A stretch of 61,314 bases of DNA, taken from Lachnospiraceae bacterium (lineage in GTDB: Bacteria; Bacillota; Clostridia; Lachnospirales; Lachnospiraceae). Below, one piece after another: positions 52,966 through 61,163 of this stretch. The translations under genes and the position numbers were made by a program. The notes under the pieces are model-generated. The model did not search any database, was not told where the DNA came from, and saw only the letters and a list, made by a program, of their open reading frames with translations. The stretch lies in contig JAFRSH010000035.1 in assembly GCA_017427685.1 (NCBI GenBank), positions 1 to 61,314 of the forward strand, written 5' to 3'. Position 1 is the first letter of the stretch; each line of letters starts with the position of its first letter.

Positions 52966-54219
52966 ATGGAAGACAACAACAAGACGCCCTTTAAAGAGAA
53001 GCTTGCGGAGCTTCTCGATTTTGCGCGTAAGAAGAAGAACGTTCTCGAGTATCAGGAAGTGAACGACTTCTTCGCAGACTACGAGCTCGAACCCGACAGA
53101 GTCGAGCACATCTACGAGTACCTTGAAAACAACGGAGTCGACGTACTTCGCGCACCCATCGAGTCTCACGAGGAGATCCTCGAGGAGATCGATGATGAAG
53201 TGATGGAAGACGACGGCGAGGAGATCGACCTTTCCGCAATCGACCTGACTATTCCCGAAGGTGTTTCACTTGAGGATCCCGTGAGGATGTACCTCAAGGA
53301 GATCGGCAAGGTTCCGCTCCTTTCGGCAGAAGACGAGATCGAGCTTGCAAAGCGCATGGAGGCGGGCAACCGCGTTCGTGAGGACATCGAGCAGATCAAA
53401 AAGAAGAACGAGAGAGCTACCGCCGCAGACCGCGAGAAGAACAATGCCAAGATCAAGAAGATCACCACGGACAACGCTGAGATCCTTGCGCGCAGCGAGG
53501 AAGCCAAGAAGCGCCTTTCCGAGGCTAACCTTCGTCTCGTTGTTTCGATCGCCAAGCGTTATGTCGGCAGAGGCATGATGTTCCTTGACCTCATCCAGGA
53601 GGGTAACCTCGGACTCATCAAGGCTGTCGAGAAGTTTGATTACAGAAAAGGTTACAAGTTCAGTACATACGCAACATGGTGGATCCGTCAGGCCATCACG
53701 CGTGCGATCGCGGACCAGGCCAGAACCATCCGTATCCCCGTGCATATGGTTGAGACGATCAACAAGCTGATCCGCGTTCAGAGGCAGTTACTCCAGGAAC
53801 TCGGTCGTGAACCTACCCCTGAGGAAGTTGCCAAGGAGATGAAGATGCCCATCGAGCGAGTTGCCGAGATCCAGAAGATCTCGCAGGAGCCCGTTTCGCT
53901 TGAGACACCCATCGGTGAGGAGGAAGATTCCCACCTCGGCGACTTTATCCAGGACGACAACGTGCCCGTACCCGCAGACGCTGCGGCATTTACGCTCCTC
54001 AGGGAAGAGCTCCTCAAGGTGCTCGGCACCCTGACTGACAGAGAGCAGAAGGTTCTTCGCCTCAGATTCGGCCTCGATGACGGAAGGACCCGTACACTCG
54101 AGGAAGTGGGCAAGGAGTTCAACGTAACACGTGAGCGTATCCGTCAGATCGAGGCTAAGGCACTCAGAAAACTTCGCCATCCCAGCAGGAGTAAGAAGCT
54201 GAGGGACTTTCTGGACTAA
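52966..54219 (+). CDS. rpoD: Primary RNA polymerase sigma factor (sigma-A)
   Basis: This is the housekeeping sigma factor. Region 1.1 is short (residues about 1-60) and region 1.2 is [16 protein letters not shown] near 103. Regions 2.1-2.4 run from [19 protein letters not shown] through [22 protein letters not shown]. Region 3 has [14 protein letters not shown], and region 4.2 ends with [20 protein letters not shown]. Compared with other Gram-positive sigma-A proteins there is an extra charged stretch of about 35-40 residues (about 138-180) between regions 1.2 and 2.1. Total length 417. Confidence 0.97.
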   Translation: MEDNNKTPFKEKLAELLDFARKKKNVLEYQEVNDFFADYELEPDRVEHIYEYLENNGVDVLRAPIESHEEILEEIDDEVMEDDGEEIDLSAIDLTIPEGVSLEDPVRMYLKEIGKVPLLSAEDEIELAKRMEAGNRVREDIEQIKKKNERATAADREKNNAKIKKITTDNAEILARSEEAKKRLSEANLRLVVSIAKRYVGRGMMFLDLIQEGNLGLIKAVEKFDYRKGYKFSTYATWWIRQAITRAIADQARTIRIPVHMVETINKLIRVQRQLLQELGREPTPEEVAKEMKMPIERVAEIQKISQEPVSLETPIGEEEDSHLGDFIQDDNVPVPADAAAFTLLREELLKVLGTLTDREQKVLRLRFGLDDGRTRTLEEVGKEFNVTRERIRQIEAKALRKLRHPSRSKKLRDFLD

Positions 54220-54251
54220 ACTTATAAAATTCATGATTGTGAGAGAACGAG

Positions 54252-55064
54252 ATGAGATCAGGTCAGGTTGTTAAGCTGTCGGAGAGATTGAGAACGGTTG
54301 CGGATCTGGCAGGGGATAACATCTCCTCTCTTGCAGATGTGGGCTGTGATCACGGCTGGCTCGGGATCAGCCTTCTGCTCGAGGAACGTGCCACGCATGT
54401 GATCGGCATGGACCTGAGGGAAGGACCCCTCTCACATGCCCGTGAGAACGCGCTCGGTTCGGGACTCGGAAGCGACCGTTTTGAAACGAGGCTTTCGGAC
54501 GGACTCGACAGGCTCGCACCCGGCGAGGCCGACGTGATAGTGATGGCAGGCATGGGCGGTGTGCTCATGTGCGGTCTCCTGACGCGTGGCATCGAGGTCG
54601 CGAGAGCCGCAAAACGACTTGTCCTTTCGCCCCAGTCGCATATCGAAGAGGTGCGCGCACTTCTGGCAGCGGAGGGCTTCGTCATCACGGACGAGCGGAT
54701 GTGCCGTGAGAGCGGCAAGTATTATACAGTGATGCAGGTGAACCCCGGTAGTGCAGCATATGCGTTAAAAGACGAAGAACTCTTCTTCGGCCCCGTGCTG
54801 ATAAAGAAGAGAGAACCGCTGTTCCTCGAGTACGTGGCGGGGATGCGGGACAAGGCAAAGAAGAGACTGTCCGAAATAGCGGGAGGAAACGAAGAACGCA
54901 AGGGACTCACGAAGGATGCCGGGATAAAACCCGGAGCAGCACGTGAGGACGGTAACATAAGCGTTGCGCCCGGGATAAAATCGGGAACGGCACATGAGGA
55001 CGGGTATGATCCGGAGGTGTACTTCGGGCGAATACTCGCAAGTGCAAATAAAGTACTGCAATAA
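54252..55064 (+). CDS. trmK: tRNA (adenine22-N1)-methyltransferase TrmK
   Basis: TrmK methylates N1 of A22 in tRNA. The SAM motif is LADVGCDHGWLGI (residues 27-39), followed by GMDLREGPLSHARENA and the catalytic loop DVIVMAGMGGVLM near 97. The usual protein is about 230-240 residues; here the C-terminus contains an extra segment with a near-duplicate (GIKPGAAREDG and GIKSGTAHEDG, about residues 222-252) before the end YFGRILASANKVLQ. It follows rpoD by 32 bp, the standard neighbourhood of trmK. Confidence 0.92.
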   Translation: MRSGQVVKLSERLRTVADLAGDNISSLADVGCDHGWLGISLLLEERATHVIGMDLREGPLSHARENALGSGLGSDRFETRLSDGLDRLAPGEADVIVMAGMGGVLMCGLLTRGIEVARAAKRLVLSPQSHIEEVRALLAAEGFVITDERMCRESGKYYTVMQVNPGSAAYALKDEELFFGPVLIKKREPLFLEYVAGMRDKAKKRLSEIAGGNEERKGLTKDAGIKPGAAREDGNISVAPGIKSGTAHEDGYDPEVYFGRILASANKVLQ

Positions 55065-55194
55065 ACGAATCAAAAGCCTTCGGAGTCTGAGTATTGGGGA
55101 ATGAAACAGAAGCGAAAGCTTCGGAAAGAGAAGGTGCAAAAGCCCCTGAGGCTTGCAAATACAGGATCTCTTACAGAGAGAAAGGACGGGTGGC

Positions 55195-56859
55195 ATGGAC
55201 AATAATTGTAAAGTCAAGGTGAAAGGGATGGTTCTCGAGTACGCTGCGGGAACGCCTTACGGAGATATCGCGGCTGATTTCGCTGCCGACATCGAGGGTG
55301 ACATCATCCTTGCACTTGTTGACGGAAGGCTTGCCGAGCTTTCGAAGAAGGTCAGCACCGATTGTGAGCTCGATTTCATCACAACTTCGACCAAACCCGG
55401 CATGTCCACATACAGACGAGGCGTGGTTCTTCTGATGCTCCGTGCGTTCACAAGAGTATTCGACGCAGGCCAGATCAGGAAGATCACTGTTGAGCACACG
55501 ATCGGTCCCGCACTTTTCTGCTCGATCGATGCGAAATTCAAGCTCACCGACGACTACATCAAGGAAGTCAAGAAGGAGATGGAGAGGCTCGTTTCCGAGG
55601 ATCTGCCCATCGTGAAGCGCTCGATCAAGACACGCGACGCGCGCAAAATGTTCGCGGAAGCAGGCATGACCGACAAGGAGAAGCTCCTTCGCTTCAGACG
55701 TGTTTCGAACACTAACGTTTATACCCTCGATGGCTATACCGATTACTTCTACGGCTACATGCCCGCATCGACGGGACTTCTTAAGTACTTTGACCTCGCT
55801 CTTTACTCGGACGGCTTCATCCTGAACCTCCCCGAGAAGAACGCGCCCACGACGATCCCCGCTTTCAGGGATCAGCCCAAGTTCGCGCAGATCCACAGAC
55901 AGAGCAACGACTGGGGACGCAGCCAGGGCATCGAGACGGTCGGCGACCTCAACGAAGCCATCGCTCAGGGCAATATCTCAGACCTCATCCTTGTGCAGGA
56001 AGCTGCGCAGGAGCACAACATAGCCAAGATTGCCGAGATGGTGAGAGAGCGCAATGACGTGAAGTTCGTCATGATCGCGGGACCTTCGTCCTCAGGTAAG
56101 ACGACATTCTCACACAGGCTTTCGATACAGCTTCGTACACTCGGCCTCAAGCCTCATCCCATCGCGCTTGACAACTACTTCAAGAACCGCGAGGACACAC
56201 CTCTCAACGAGGACGGAAGCTACAACTTCGAGTGTCTCGGCGCGATCGACGTTGAGGGCTTCAACAAGGACATGACAGACCTTCTGGCAGGCAAGGAAGT
56301 CGACATGAGAGTGTTCAACTTCAAGAGCGGACGCTGCGAATACCGTGGCAACATGCTGAGGCTTGAGAAGGACGACGTACTTGTTCTTGAAGGAATCCAC
56401 GGACTTAACGACGAGCTTTCGTACTCACTCCCCGTGGACAGTAAGTTTAAGATCTACATCTCCGCACTCACGCAGCTCAATATCGACGAGCATAACCGCA
56501 TCCCTACCACGGACGGTCGTCTGATCCGCCGTATGGTAAGAGACGCGCGTACACGCGGAACATGTGCGAGAGACACTATCGCGATGTGGCCTTCGGTACG
56601 CCGCGGTGAGGAAGAGAACATCTTCCCGTTCCAGGAGCAGGCCGATGTCATGTTCAACTCGGCGCTCATCTACGAGCTCGCCGTCCTCAAGCAGTCCGCA
56701 GAGCCCCTGCTCTTCGGTATTAGCGAGGACGACCCTCAGTACATGGAAGCAAAGCGACTCCTCAAGTTCCTCGATTACTTTATCGGAGTCAGCAGCGAGG
56801 AAATCCCGCATAACTCGATCGTGAGGGAGTTTGTTGGAGGTAGTGTGTTCCCCGTATAA
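55195..56859 (+). CDS. Nucleoside kinase with TGS and tRNA-synthetase-like domains
   Basis: The 554-residue protein joins a TGS-like domain (residues 1-65, TPYGDIAADFAADIEGDIILAL), a threonyl-tRNA-synthetase-type second domain (about 70-270) and a uridine-kinase-like domain (about 285-554). Walker A GPSSSGKTTFSHRL is at about 296, and the later DDVLVLEGIHGLND and RRMVRDARTRG match phosphoribulokinase/uridine kinases. This fusion is common in Clostridia and is usually annotated as nucleoside or uridine kinase. The 14-codon upstream extension has no ribosome binding site. Its stop codon lies inside the rnpB promoter. Confidence 0.9.
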   Translation: MDNNCKVKVKGMVLEYAAGTPYGDIAADFAADIEGDIILALVDGRLAELSKKVSTDCELDFITTSTKPGMSTYRRGVVLLMLRAFTRVFDAGQIRKITVEHTIGPALFCSIDAKFKLTDDYIKEVKKEMERLVSEDLPIVKRSIKTRDARKMFAEAGMTDKEKLLRFRRVSNTNVYTLDGYTDYFYGYMPASTGLLKYFDLALYSDGFILNLPEKNAPTTIPAFRDQPKFAQIHRQSNDWGRSQGIETVGDLNEAIAQGNISDLILVQEAAQEHNIAKIAEMVRERNDVKFVMIAGPSSSGKTTFSHRLSIQLRTLGLKPHPIALDNYFKNREDTPLNEDGSYNFECLGAIDVEGFNKDMTDLLAGKEVDMRVFNFKSGRCEYRGNMLRLEKDDVLVLEGIHGLNDELSYSLPVDSKFKIYISALTQLNIDEHNRIPTTDGRLIRRMVRDARTRGTCARDTIAMWPSVRRGEEENIFPFQEQADVMFNSALIYELAVLKQSAEPLLFGISEDDPQYMEAKRLLKFLDYFIGVSSEEIPHNSIVREFVGGSVFPV

Positions 56860-56860
56860 T
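56831..56860 (+). promoter_or_regulatory. rnpB promoter overlapping the kinase stop codon
   Basis: TTGTTG (56831-56836), 18 nt, TATAAT (56855-56860). The stop codon TAA of the kinase gene (56857-56859) is part of the -10 box. Confidence 0.65.
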
Positions 56861-56863
56861 ATA

Positions 56864-57228
56864 GCAATATACTCAGTCGCGCACGCGGGGTCAAACGCGT
56901 GTGAGGAAAGTCCGGGCTTCGCAGGGCAGGATGCCGGATAACGTCCGGAGGGGGTGACCCCATGGAAAGTGCAACAGAAATAATACCGCTTCGGCGCAAG
57001 CCGGAGTAAGGGTGGAATGGCGGTGTAAGAGACCACCGGCATGGCGGTAACGTCATGTGCTGTGCAAACCCCATCCGAAGCAAAACCATGCAGGAGACGA
57101 TACGGCTGCCCGTCGTGTCTCCGGGTAGGTTGCGTGACAGTCTCGGAAGGGACTGTCGGAGCTGTTCGGTAACGGACAGTCAAGAAAGATGACTGAGCTA
57201 GACAGAACCCGGCTTACAGTATTGCTAT
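56864..57228 (+). ncRNA. rnpB: RNase P RNA
   Basis: This is the catalytic RNA that trims the 5' ends of tRNA precursors. The conserved 5' block GAGGAAAGTCCGGGC is at 56903-56917, and the 3' block ACAGAACCCGGCTTA is at 57202-57216; the two form the P4 core. Terminal segments GCAAT-ACT and AGT-ATTGC pair as P1. Internal hairpins around 56920-57180 are consistent with an ancestral (type A) layout. Ends are approximate. A strong terminator follows. Confidence 0.95.
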
Positions 57229-57240
57229 TGTTTTGAAAGT

Positions 57241-57289
57241 AACCCCGTCTGTAAAGCGCGGAATGCGCTTGCAGGGGGTTCTTTTTATT
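57241..57289 (+). terminator. rnpB terminator
   Basis: AACCCC (57241-57246) pairs with GGGGTT (57275-57280), with inner CTG-CAG and AAGCGC-GCGCTT stems, followed by CTTTTTATT. Confidence 0.88.
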
Positions 57290-57410
57290 GAAAAACGTTC
57301 CTCCTGTGAGTATGGTTCAGAGACCGGATATCGAGCATATTTGAGCAAGAGATGTCCCATTAAACCGGTTGACTTTTCGTGGCTAAATAAACAGAATAAG
57401 AACATAAGCA

Positions 57411-58415
57411 ATGAAAAGTTGTAATCAGGAAAACGTAAGAAGAAAAAGCATAAAGCAGTATAGGAAAAACATGGCATCAGGAGTATATCCCGCGCAAAAA
57501 AAAGACGGAACCCCCTACTGGCGGGCATCCGTCACTCATAAAGGCAAGCACATCAGCCTCGGTTCGTTTGATGACGAGACTGTGGCGGAGCGCGTCTATC
57601 GTGAGGCCTGCGTTGTCTTGCGGGGCTTTGCTGATAAAGCAGTGAATACGGGGGACCCGAAAACAAAGGACCCGAAAGCAAAGGGGAAGACTCCGGGAGA
57701 TGATATAGGCGTTAAAGGGGAAGGGACCCTTCCGGAGATCTCAGACTATCGGGAAGGCACCTGCGCGATGCCCTTTTCAAAGTGGGTCGCACTCATCAAT
57801 TTCCGCGACAACGGCATCTGGTGCCGTGGACCCATCTACTTGAGGAAAGGTTACTTTGAGTACTACCTGAGCGCGACCGAGGATTACCGCTTCGGACCGG
57901 ACGACCTCTTCTACTACACTCATCACACCATCCAGAAACGTGGAGGTCATCTCTTTGTTGCGGATTATGGCATGCAGGTGAGCGTGCTATCGAGGTATGG
58001 AGTCCGCCCGTATTCTGTTCCGGGGCGAGATCATTATTTCAAAAACGGAGACGATCACGACTATCGTCCCGGTAATCTTGTTGTTGTAAACCGCTATATG
58101 GGTGTACAACAGGAGAGTCGTCGGAAAAACTTCGTTGCCCGCATCAACATGGGAAGCGGCAAAACTGTTGTTGTCGGACATTACGACACAGAAGAAGAGG
58201 CGGCCATTGCTTATAACAAAGCGGTTGATGTTTTAAAGGCAGCGGGCTCGGACCGTGCGTATGAAAAAAACTACCTGGATGATGTTTCACCTGCGAAGTA
58301 CATTGTCCTGTACAATAACATAAAAATCCGGGAGGGAGCGCTGTTGGACAGTTTCCGGACCGGTAGAAAGACTGCTGTGCGGACGACGAGTACCTCAGGG
58401 AAACAAGGTCGTTAA
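57411..58415 (+). CDS. AP2-HNH-AP2 protein, homing-endonuclease-like
   Basis: The 334-residue protein has an AP2-like DNA-binding domain at each end: residues about 24-75 (GVYPAQKKDGTPYWRASVTH, then LGSFDDETVAERVYREA) and about 223-275 (YMGVQQ, FVARINM, GHYDTEEEAAIAYNKA). Between them, about residues 175-222, is an HNH-like block (VPGRDHYFKNGDDHDYRPGN, then LVVVN) with the DH and N of that nuclease family. A linker at 76-110 is lysine- and glycine-rich. AP2-HNH proteins are known as mobile endonucleases. The ATG at 57411 lacks a ribosome binding site; ATG 57471 with AGGAAA is an alternative. Confidence 0.75.
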   Translation: MKSCNQENVRRKSIKQYRKNMASGVYPAQKKDGTPYWRASVTHKGKHISLGSFDDETVAERVYREACVVLRGFADKAVNTGDPKTKDPKAKGKTPGDDIGVKGEGTLPEISDYREGTCAMPFSKWVALINFRDNGIWCRGPIYLRKGYFEYYLSATEDYRFGPDDLFYYTHHTIQKRGGHLFVADYGMQVSVLSRYGVRPYSVPGRDHYFKNGDDHDYRPGNLVVVNRYMGVQQESRRKNFVARINMGSGKTVVVGHYDTEEEAAIAYNKAVDVLKAAGSDRAYEKNYLDDVSPAKYIVLYNNIKIREGALLDSFRTGRKTAVRTTSTSGKQGR

Positions 58416-58441
58416 AACCGACTGCTATGAGAAATCAAGCA

Positions 58442-58482
58442 TTGACTTATATATATTGACGGTATATACTAAAAATATACAG
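58442..58482 (+). promoter_or_regulatory. Promoter and operator of the XRE-Fic pair
   Basis: TTGACT (58442-58447), 17 nt, TATACT (58465-58470). GTATAT-N7-ATATAC (58462-58480) is a perfect inverted repeat on the -10 box, a natural site for autorepression by the XRE antitoxin. AGGAGG follows. Confidence 0.7.
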
Positions 58483-58492
58483 GAGGTTTGAC

Positions 58493-58849
58493 ATGAATGC
58501 AATAAAAGAATTGAGAAGTACGACAAAAATGAGCCAAAATAAATTTGCAACATATCTTGGAATTCCCGTAGCGAACATTCAACACTGGGAGCAGGGAGTT
58601 ACCGCGCCGCCTAACTATTTGATCTCTTTGATATCCAGAATAATGAAATATGATGGGTATATCAAAAACGCATTGTCACCGCAGCAGATAGATACTATCA
58701 GGCAAACTGAGGCAACGTTAGCCATAGAAAAACTGACGCTTGAAGAGAAAGATGTTTTTGAACTTGAAAAGATGGTAAAAGGGGAAATTACTAGGGAGGA
58801 GTATCAAGAAAGATTAAAGGAGAATTATCTGATTAATGCGCGTTCCTGA
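58493..58849 (+). CDS. XRE-family regulator with VbhA-like Fic antitoxin tail
   Basis: The 118-residue protein has an XRE-type helix-turn-helix at residues about 3-50 (MSQNKFATYLGIPVANIQHWEQGV). The tail (about 75-118, ATLAIEKLTLEEKDVFELEK then GEITREEYQERLKENY) resembles VbhA-type antitoxins that block Fic proteins. The inhibitory motif (S/T)xxxE(G/N) appears as TLAIEK, with Lys in the last place. It probably both represses its promoter and inhibits the downstream Fic toxin. It overlaps that gene by 14 bp. Confidence 0.82.
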   Translation: MNAIKELRSTTKMSQNKFATYLGIPVANIQHWEQGVTAPPNYLISLISRIMKYDGYIKNALSPQQIDTIRQTEATLAIEKLTLEEKDVFELEKMVKGEITREEYQERLKENYLINARS

Positions 58850-59483
58850 CAAATATGTTTATCCCGGGACAGATGTTCTGATCAACAAATTTGGTTGTAA
58901 AGACGAGAAAAAGCTTCAAAGGCTTGAAATGTTGTCGACGGCGGGTAACCTGGCTCATCTTCAGTTTTACCCCTTGAACGGCAATTTTGATTTTAAGCAT
59001 CTAAAGGATATTCATCATTTCATTTTTCAAGATATATACGATTGGGCAGGGGAGGTTCGAACTGTCGATATCGGAAAAGGGAATCTGTTTTGCAGAGTGC
59101 AGCATATAGAATCTTATGCCAAAACTGTGTTTGATACATTTTTCCCTTTGTGTTATAAGAACCGAAATGACAAAAAGAAGTTTGTTGTTGAATTGGCCAA
59201 TCATTATGCGGATATGAATGCCCTTCATCCGTTCAGGGAAGGAAACGGCAGGGCACAGAGGGAGTTTGCCAGAGAACTCTGCTTAAAATGCGAATATGTG
59301 TTAGACCTTACTAAAACAAAACATCTAGAAATGCTAAATGCCAGCATTTTGTCATTTGACACAGGTGATAACAGTGGGTTTGTTTCGATATTTTCTAAGT
59401 GTGTTGTCCCTTTAACTGAGTATAAAGAATATCAAGCAAAGTTGACACGATCTCTTCTGATCCTTTCTGAGGATGATATGTAA
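58836..59483 (+). CDS. Fic/DOC-family AMP-transferase toxin
   Basis: Fic proteins transfer AMP or related groups to target proteins such as gyrase, topoisomerase IV or EF-Tu. The 215-residue protein carries the complete active-site motif HPFREGNGRAQR (His131 catalytic, then the anion-binding GNGR), and a flap region near DIYDWAGEVRTVDIGKGNLFC. No inhibitory helix lies within it, so it is a class I Fic whose antitoxin is the separate upstream protein. The pair is AT-rich, in contrast to thrC downstream. Confidence 0.92.
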   Translation: MRVPDKYVYPGTDVLINKFGCKDEKKLQRLEMLSTAGNLAHLQFYPLNGNFDFKHLKDIHHFIFQDIYDWAGEVRTVDIGKGNLFCRVQHIESYAKTVFDTFFPLCYKNRNDKKKFVVELANHYADMNALHPFREGNGRAQREFARELCLKCEYVLDLTKTKHLEMLNASILSFDTGDNSGFVSIFSKCVVPLTEYKEYQAKLTRSLLILSEDDM

Positions 59484-59498
59484 ACCCTATATTACAAA

Positions 59499-59546
59499 AA
59501 TCCGATACCGATTCGGATTGAAATCTTAAATAGGGCGTGTTAGAAT
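59499..59546 (+). promoter_or_regulatory. thrC promoter with inverted-repeat operator
   Basis: TTGAAA (59518-59523), 17 nt, TAGAAT (59541-59546). AATCCGA (59499-59505) and TCGGATT (59513-59519) form a perfect 7-bp inverted repeat that touches the -35 box, a likely repressor site. Confidence 0.65.
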
Positions 59547-59597
59547 ACCCACTTGAAAAGAAGACGTTTTAACTCTGAGATATAAGGAGCTGATACC

Positions 59598-61079
59598 ATG
59601 CAGGAATTAATATATCATTCGACCCGTGACACATCACTCACCGCTACGGCATCCGAAGCGATCCTCCGCGGCATCGCGCCCGACGGCGGACTCTACGTTC
59701 CGAACAGGATCCCTACCTTGAAGAAATCCTTCGACGAACTCTCGATGATGAGCTACCCCGAGGTTGCTTACGAGGTACTGAAGCTTTTCCTCACCGACTT
59801 TACGGATGACGAGGTTCGCACAGCGGTTAATTCGGCATACAATTCGAACAACTTTGACCGTGAGGACATCACCTGCCTCATGAAGGCGAACGGAACCTAC
59901 TACCTCGAACTCTTCCACGGCAGAACGATCGCTTTCAAGGATATGGCTCTTTCGATCCTTCCTCATCTCATGAGCATCAGTGCCAGGAAGAACAACCTGA
60001 AGGAGAAGATCGTCATCCTCACCGCTACATCGGGTGACACCGGCAAGGCAGCTCTCGAGGGCTTTGCGAACGTACCCGGTACAGGGATCGTTGTTTTCTA
60101 CCCCAAGGACGGCGTAAGCTCCTTCCAGGAGAGACAGATGGTCACCCAGGAAGGCGACAACACACACGTTATCGGTATCCGCGGCAACTTTGACGATGCT
60201 CAGCGCGAGGTTAAGAAGATCTTCACCGACGACGCTTTCGCAGCCAGGATGAAGGAAGCCGGCTACGTGTTCTCTTCGGCGAACTCGATCAATATCGGAC
60301 GTCTCATCCCTCAGATCGCATATTACGTTTATGCCTACACAAGGCTTATGGAAGACGAGATCACCTTCGTTGTTCCCACAGGTAACTTCGGAAACATCCT
60401 CGCTGCTTATTACGCATGCCGCATGGACGTTCCGGTTTCGAAGCTCATTTGCGCATCGAATGATAACAAGGTCCTCTTCGATTTCTTTGAGACCGGCGTA
60501 TATGACCGCAACCGTGACTTCATCCTCACAAGCTCGCCTTCGATGGATATCCTGATCTCGAGCAACCTCGAGCGTCTGATCTTCGAACTTGCGGGTGACG
60601 AGACCGGAGAACTCATGAAGAACCTTGCGACCACAGGCCGCTACGAAGTAAAGAACTTCAAGTCCGAAGACACTGACACGAACCCCGCAACTCTCTTCAG
60701 AGGCGAGTTCGCTACAGGCGAGGAGATGGCAGAGGAGATCCGTCACGTTTATAAGGACTGCGGTTACGTCCTCGATCCTCACACGGCTGTTGCTTCGGCT
60801 TCTTATAGGAAGTATCTTGCGGACACCCGTGACCTCACTCCCACAGTGATCGCTTCAACAGCCAGCCCTTACAAGTTCTCGGCAAGCGTTCTCAAGGCGA
60901 TCGAAGGCGACGCCTTCAAGCCCGGAACAGACAAGGAACTCATCGAGCGTCTCAATAAGCTGAGCGGAGTCGAGATACCGGCAGCGGTAGAGCGCGCCCT
61001 GAACGGCACCATCCGCCACAACACAGTCTGCGACCCCGACAAGATGAAGGACGAGATCGCGAAGATCTTTTTGGGATGA
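59598..61079 (+). CDS. thrC: Threonine synthase
   Basis: ThrC converts O-phosphohomoserine to threonine with PLP. The opening YHSTRD and GIAPDGGLYVPN (residues 27-38) are family signatures. The PLP lysine lies in GRTIAFKDMALSILP at about residue 115, the TATSGDTGKAALEGF phosphate site is near 147, and VPTGNFGNILAAYYACRM near 261 binds the cofactor. At 493 residues it is of the long type. It has its own promoter and operator and lies 14 kb from hom-lysC. Confidence 0.96.
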   Translation: MQELIYHSTRDTSLTATASEAILRGIAPDGGLYVPNRIPTLKKSFDELSMMSYPEVAYEVLKLFLTDFTDDEVRTAVNSAYNSNNFDREDITCLMKANGTYYLELFHGRTIAFKDMALSILPHLMSISARKNNLKEKIVILTATSGDTGKAALEGFANVPGTGIVVFYPKDGVSSFQERQMVTQEGDNTHVIGIRGNFDDAQREVKKIFTDDAFAARMKEAGYVFSSANSINIGRLIPQIAYYVYAYTRLMEDEITFVVPTGNFGNILAAYYACRMDVPVSKLICASNDNKVLFDFFETGVYDRNRDFILTSSPSMDILISSNLERLIFELAGDETGELMKNLATTGRYEVKNFKSEDTDTNPATLFRGEFATGEEMAEEIRHVYKDCGYVLDPHTAVASASYRKYLADTRDLTPTVIASTASPYKFSASVLKAIEGDAFKPGTDKELIERLNKLSGVEIPAAVERALNGTIRHNTVCDPDKMKDEIAKIFLG

Positions 61080-61127
61080 TCATTTTTCCAAATATTTTTG
61101 GTAAAGACAATAGTACAAAAAACCGTC

Positions 61128-61163
61128 AAGACCCGCTCTGTAAGCGGGTCTTATTAATTTTTT
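61128..61163 (+). terminator. thrC terminator
   Basis: AAGACCCGCT (61128-61137) pairs perfectly with AGCGGGTCTT (61143-61152), followed by ATTAATTTTTT. Confidence 0.88.
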
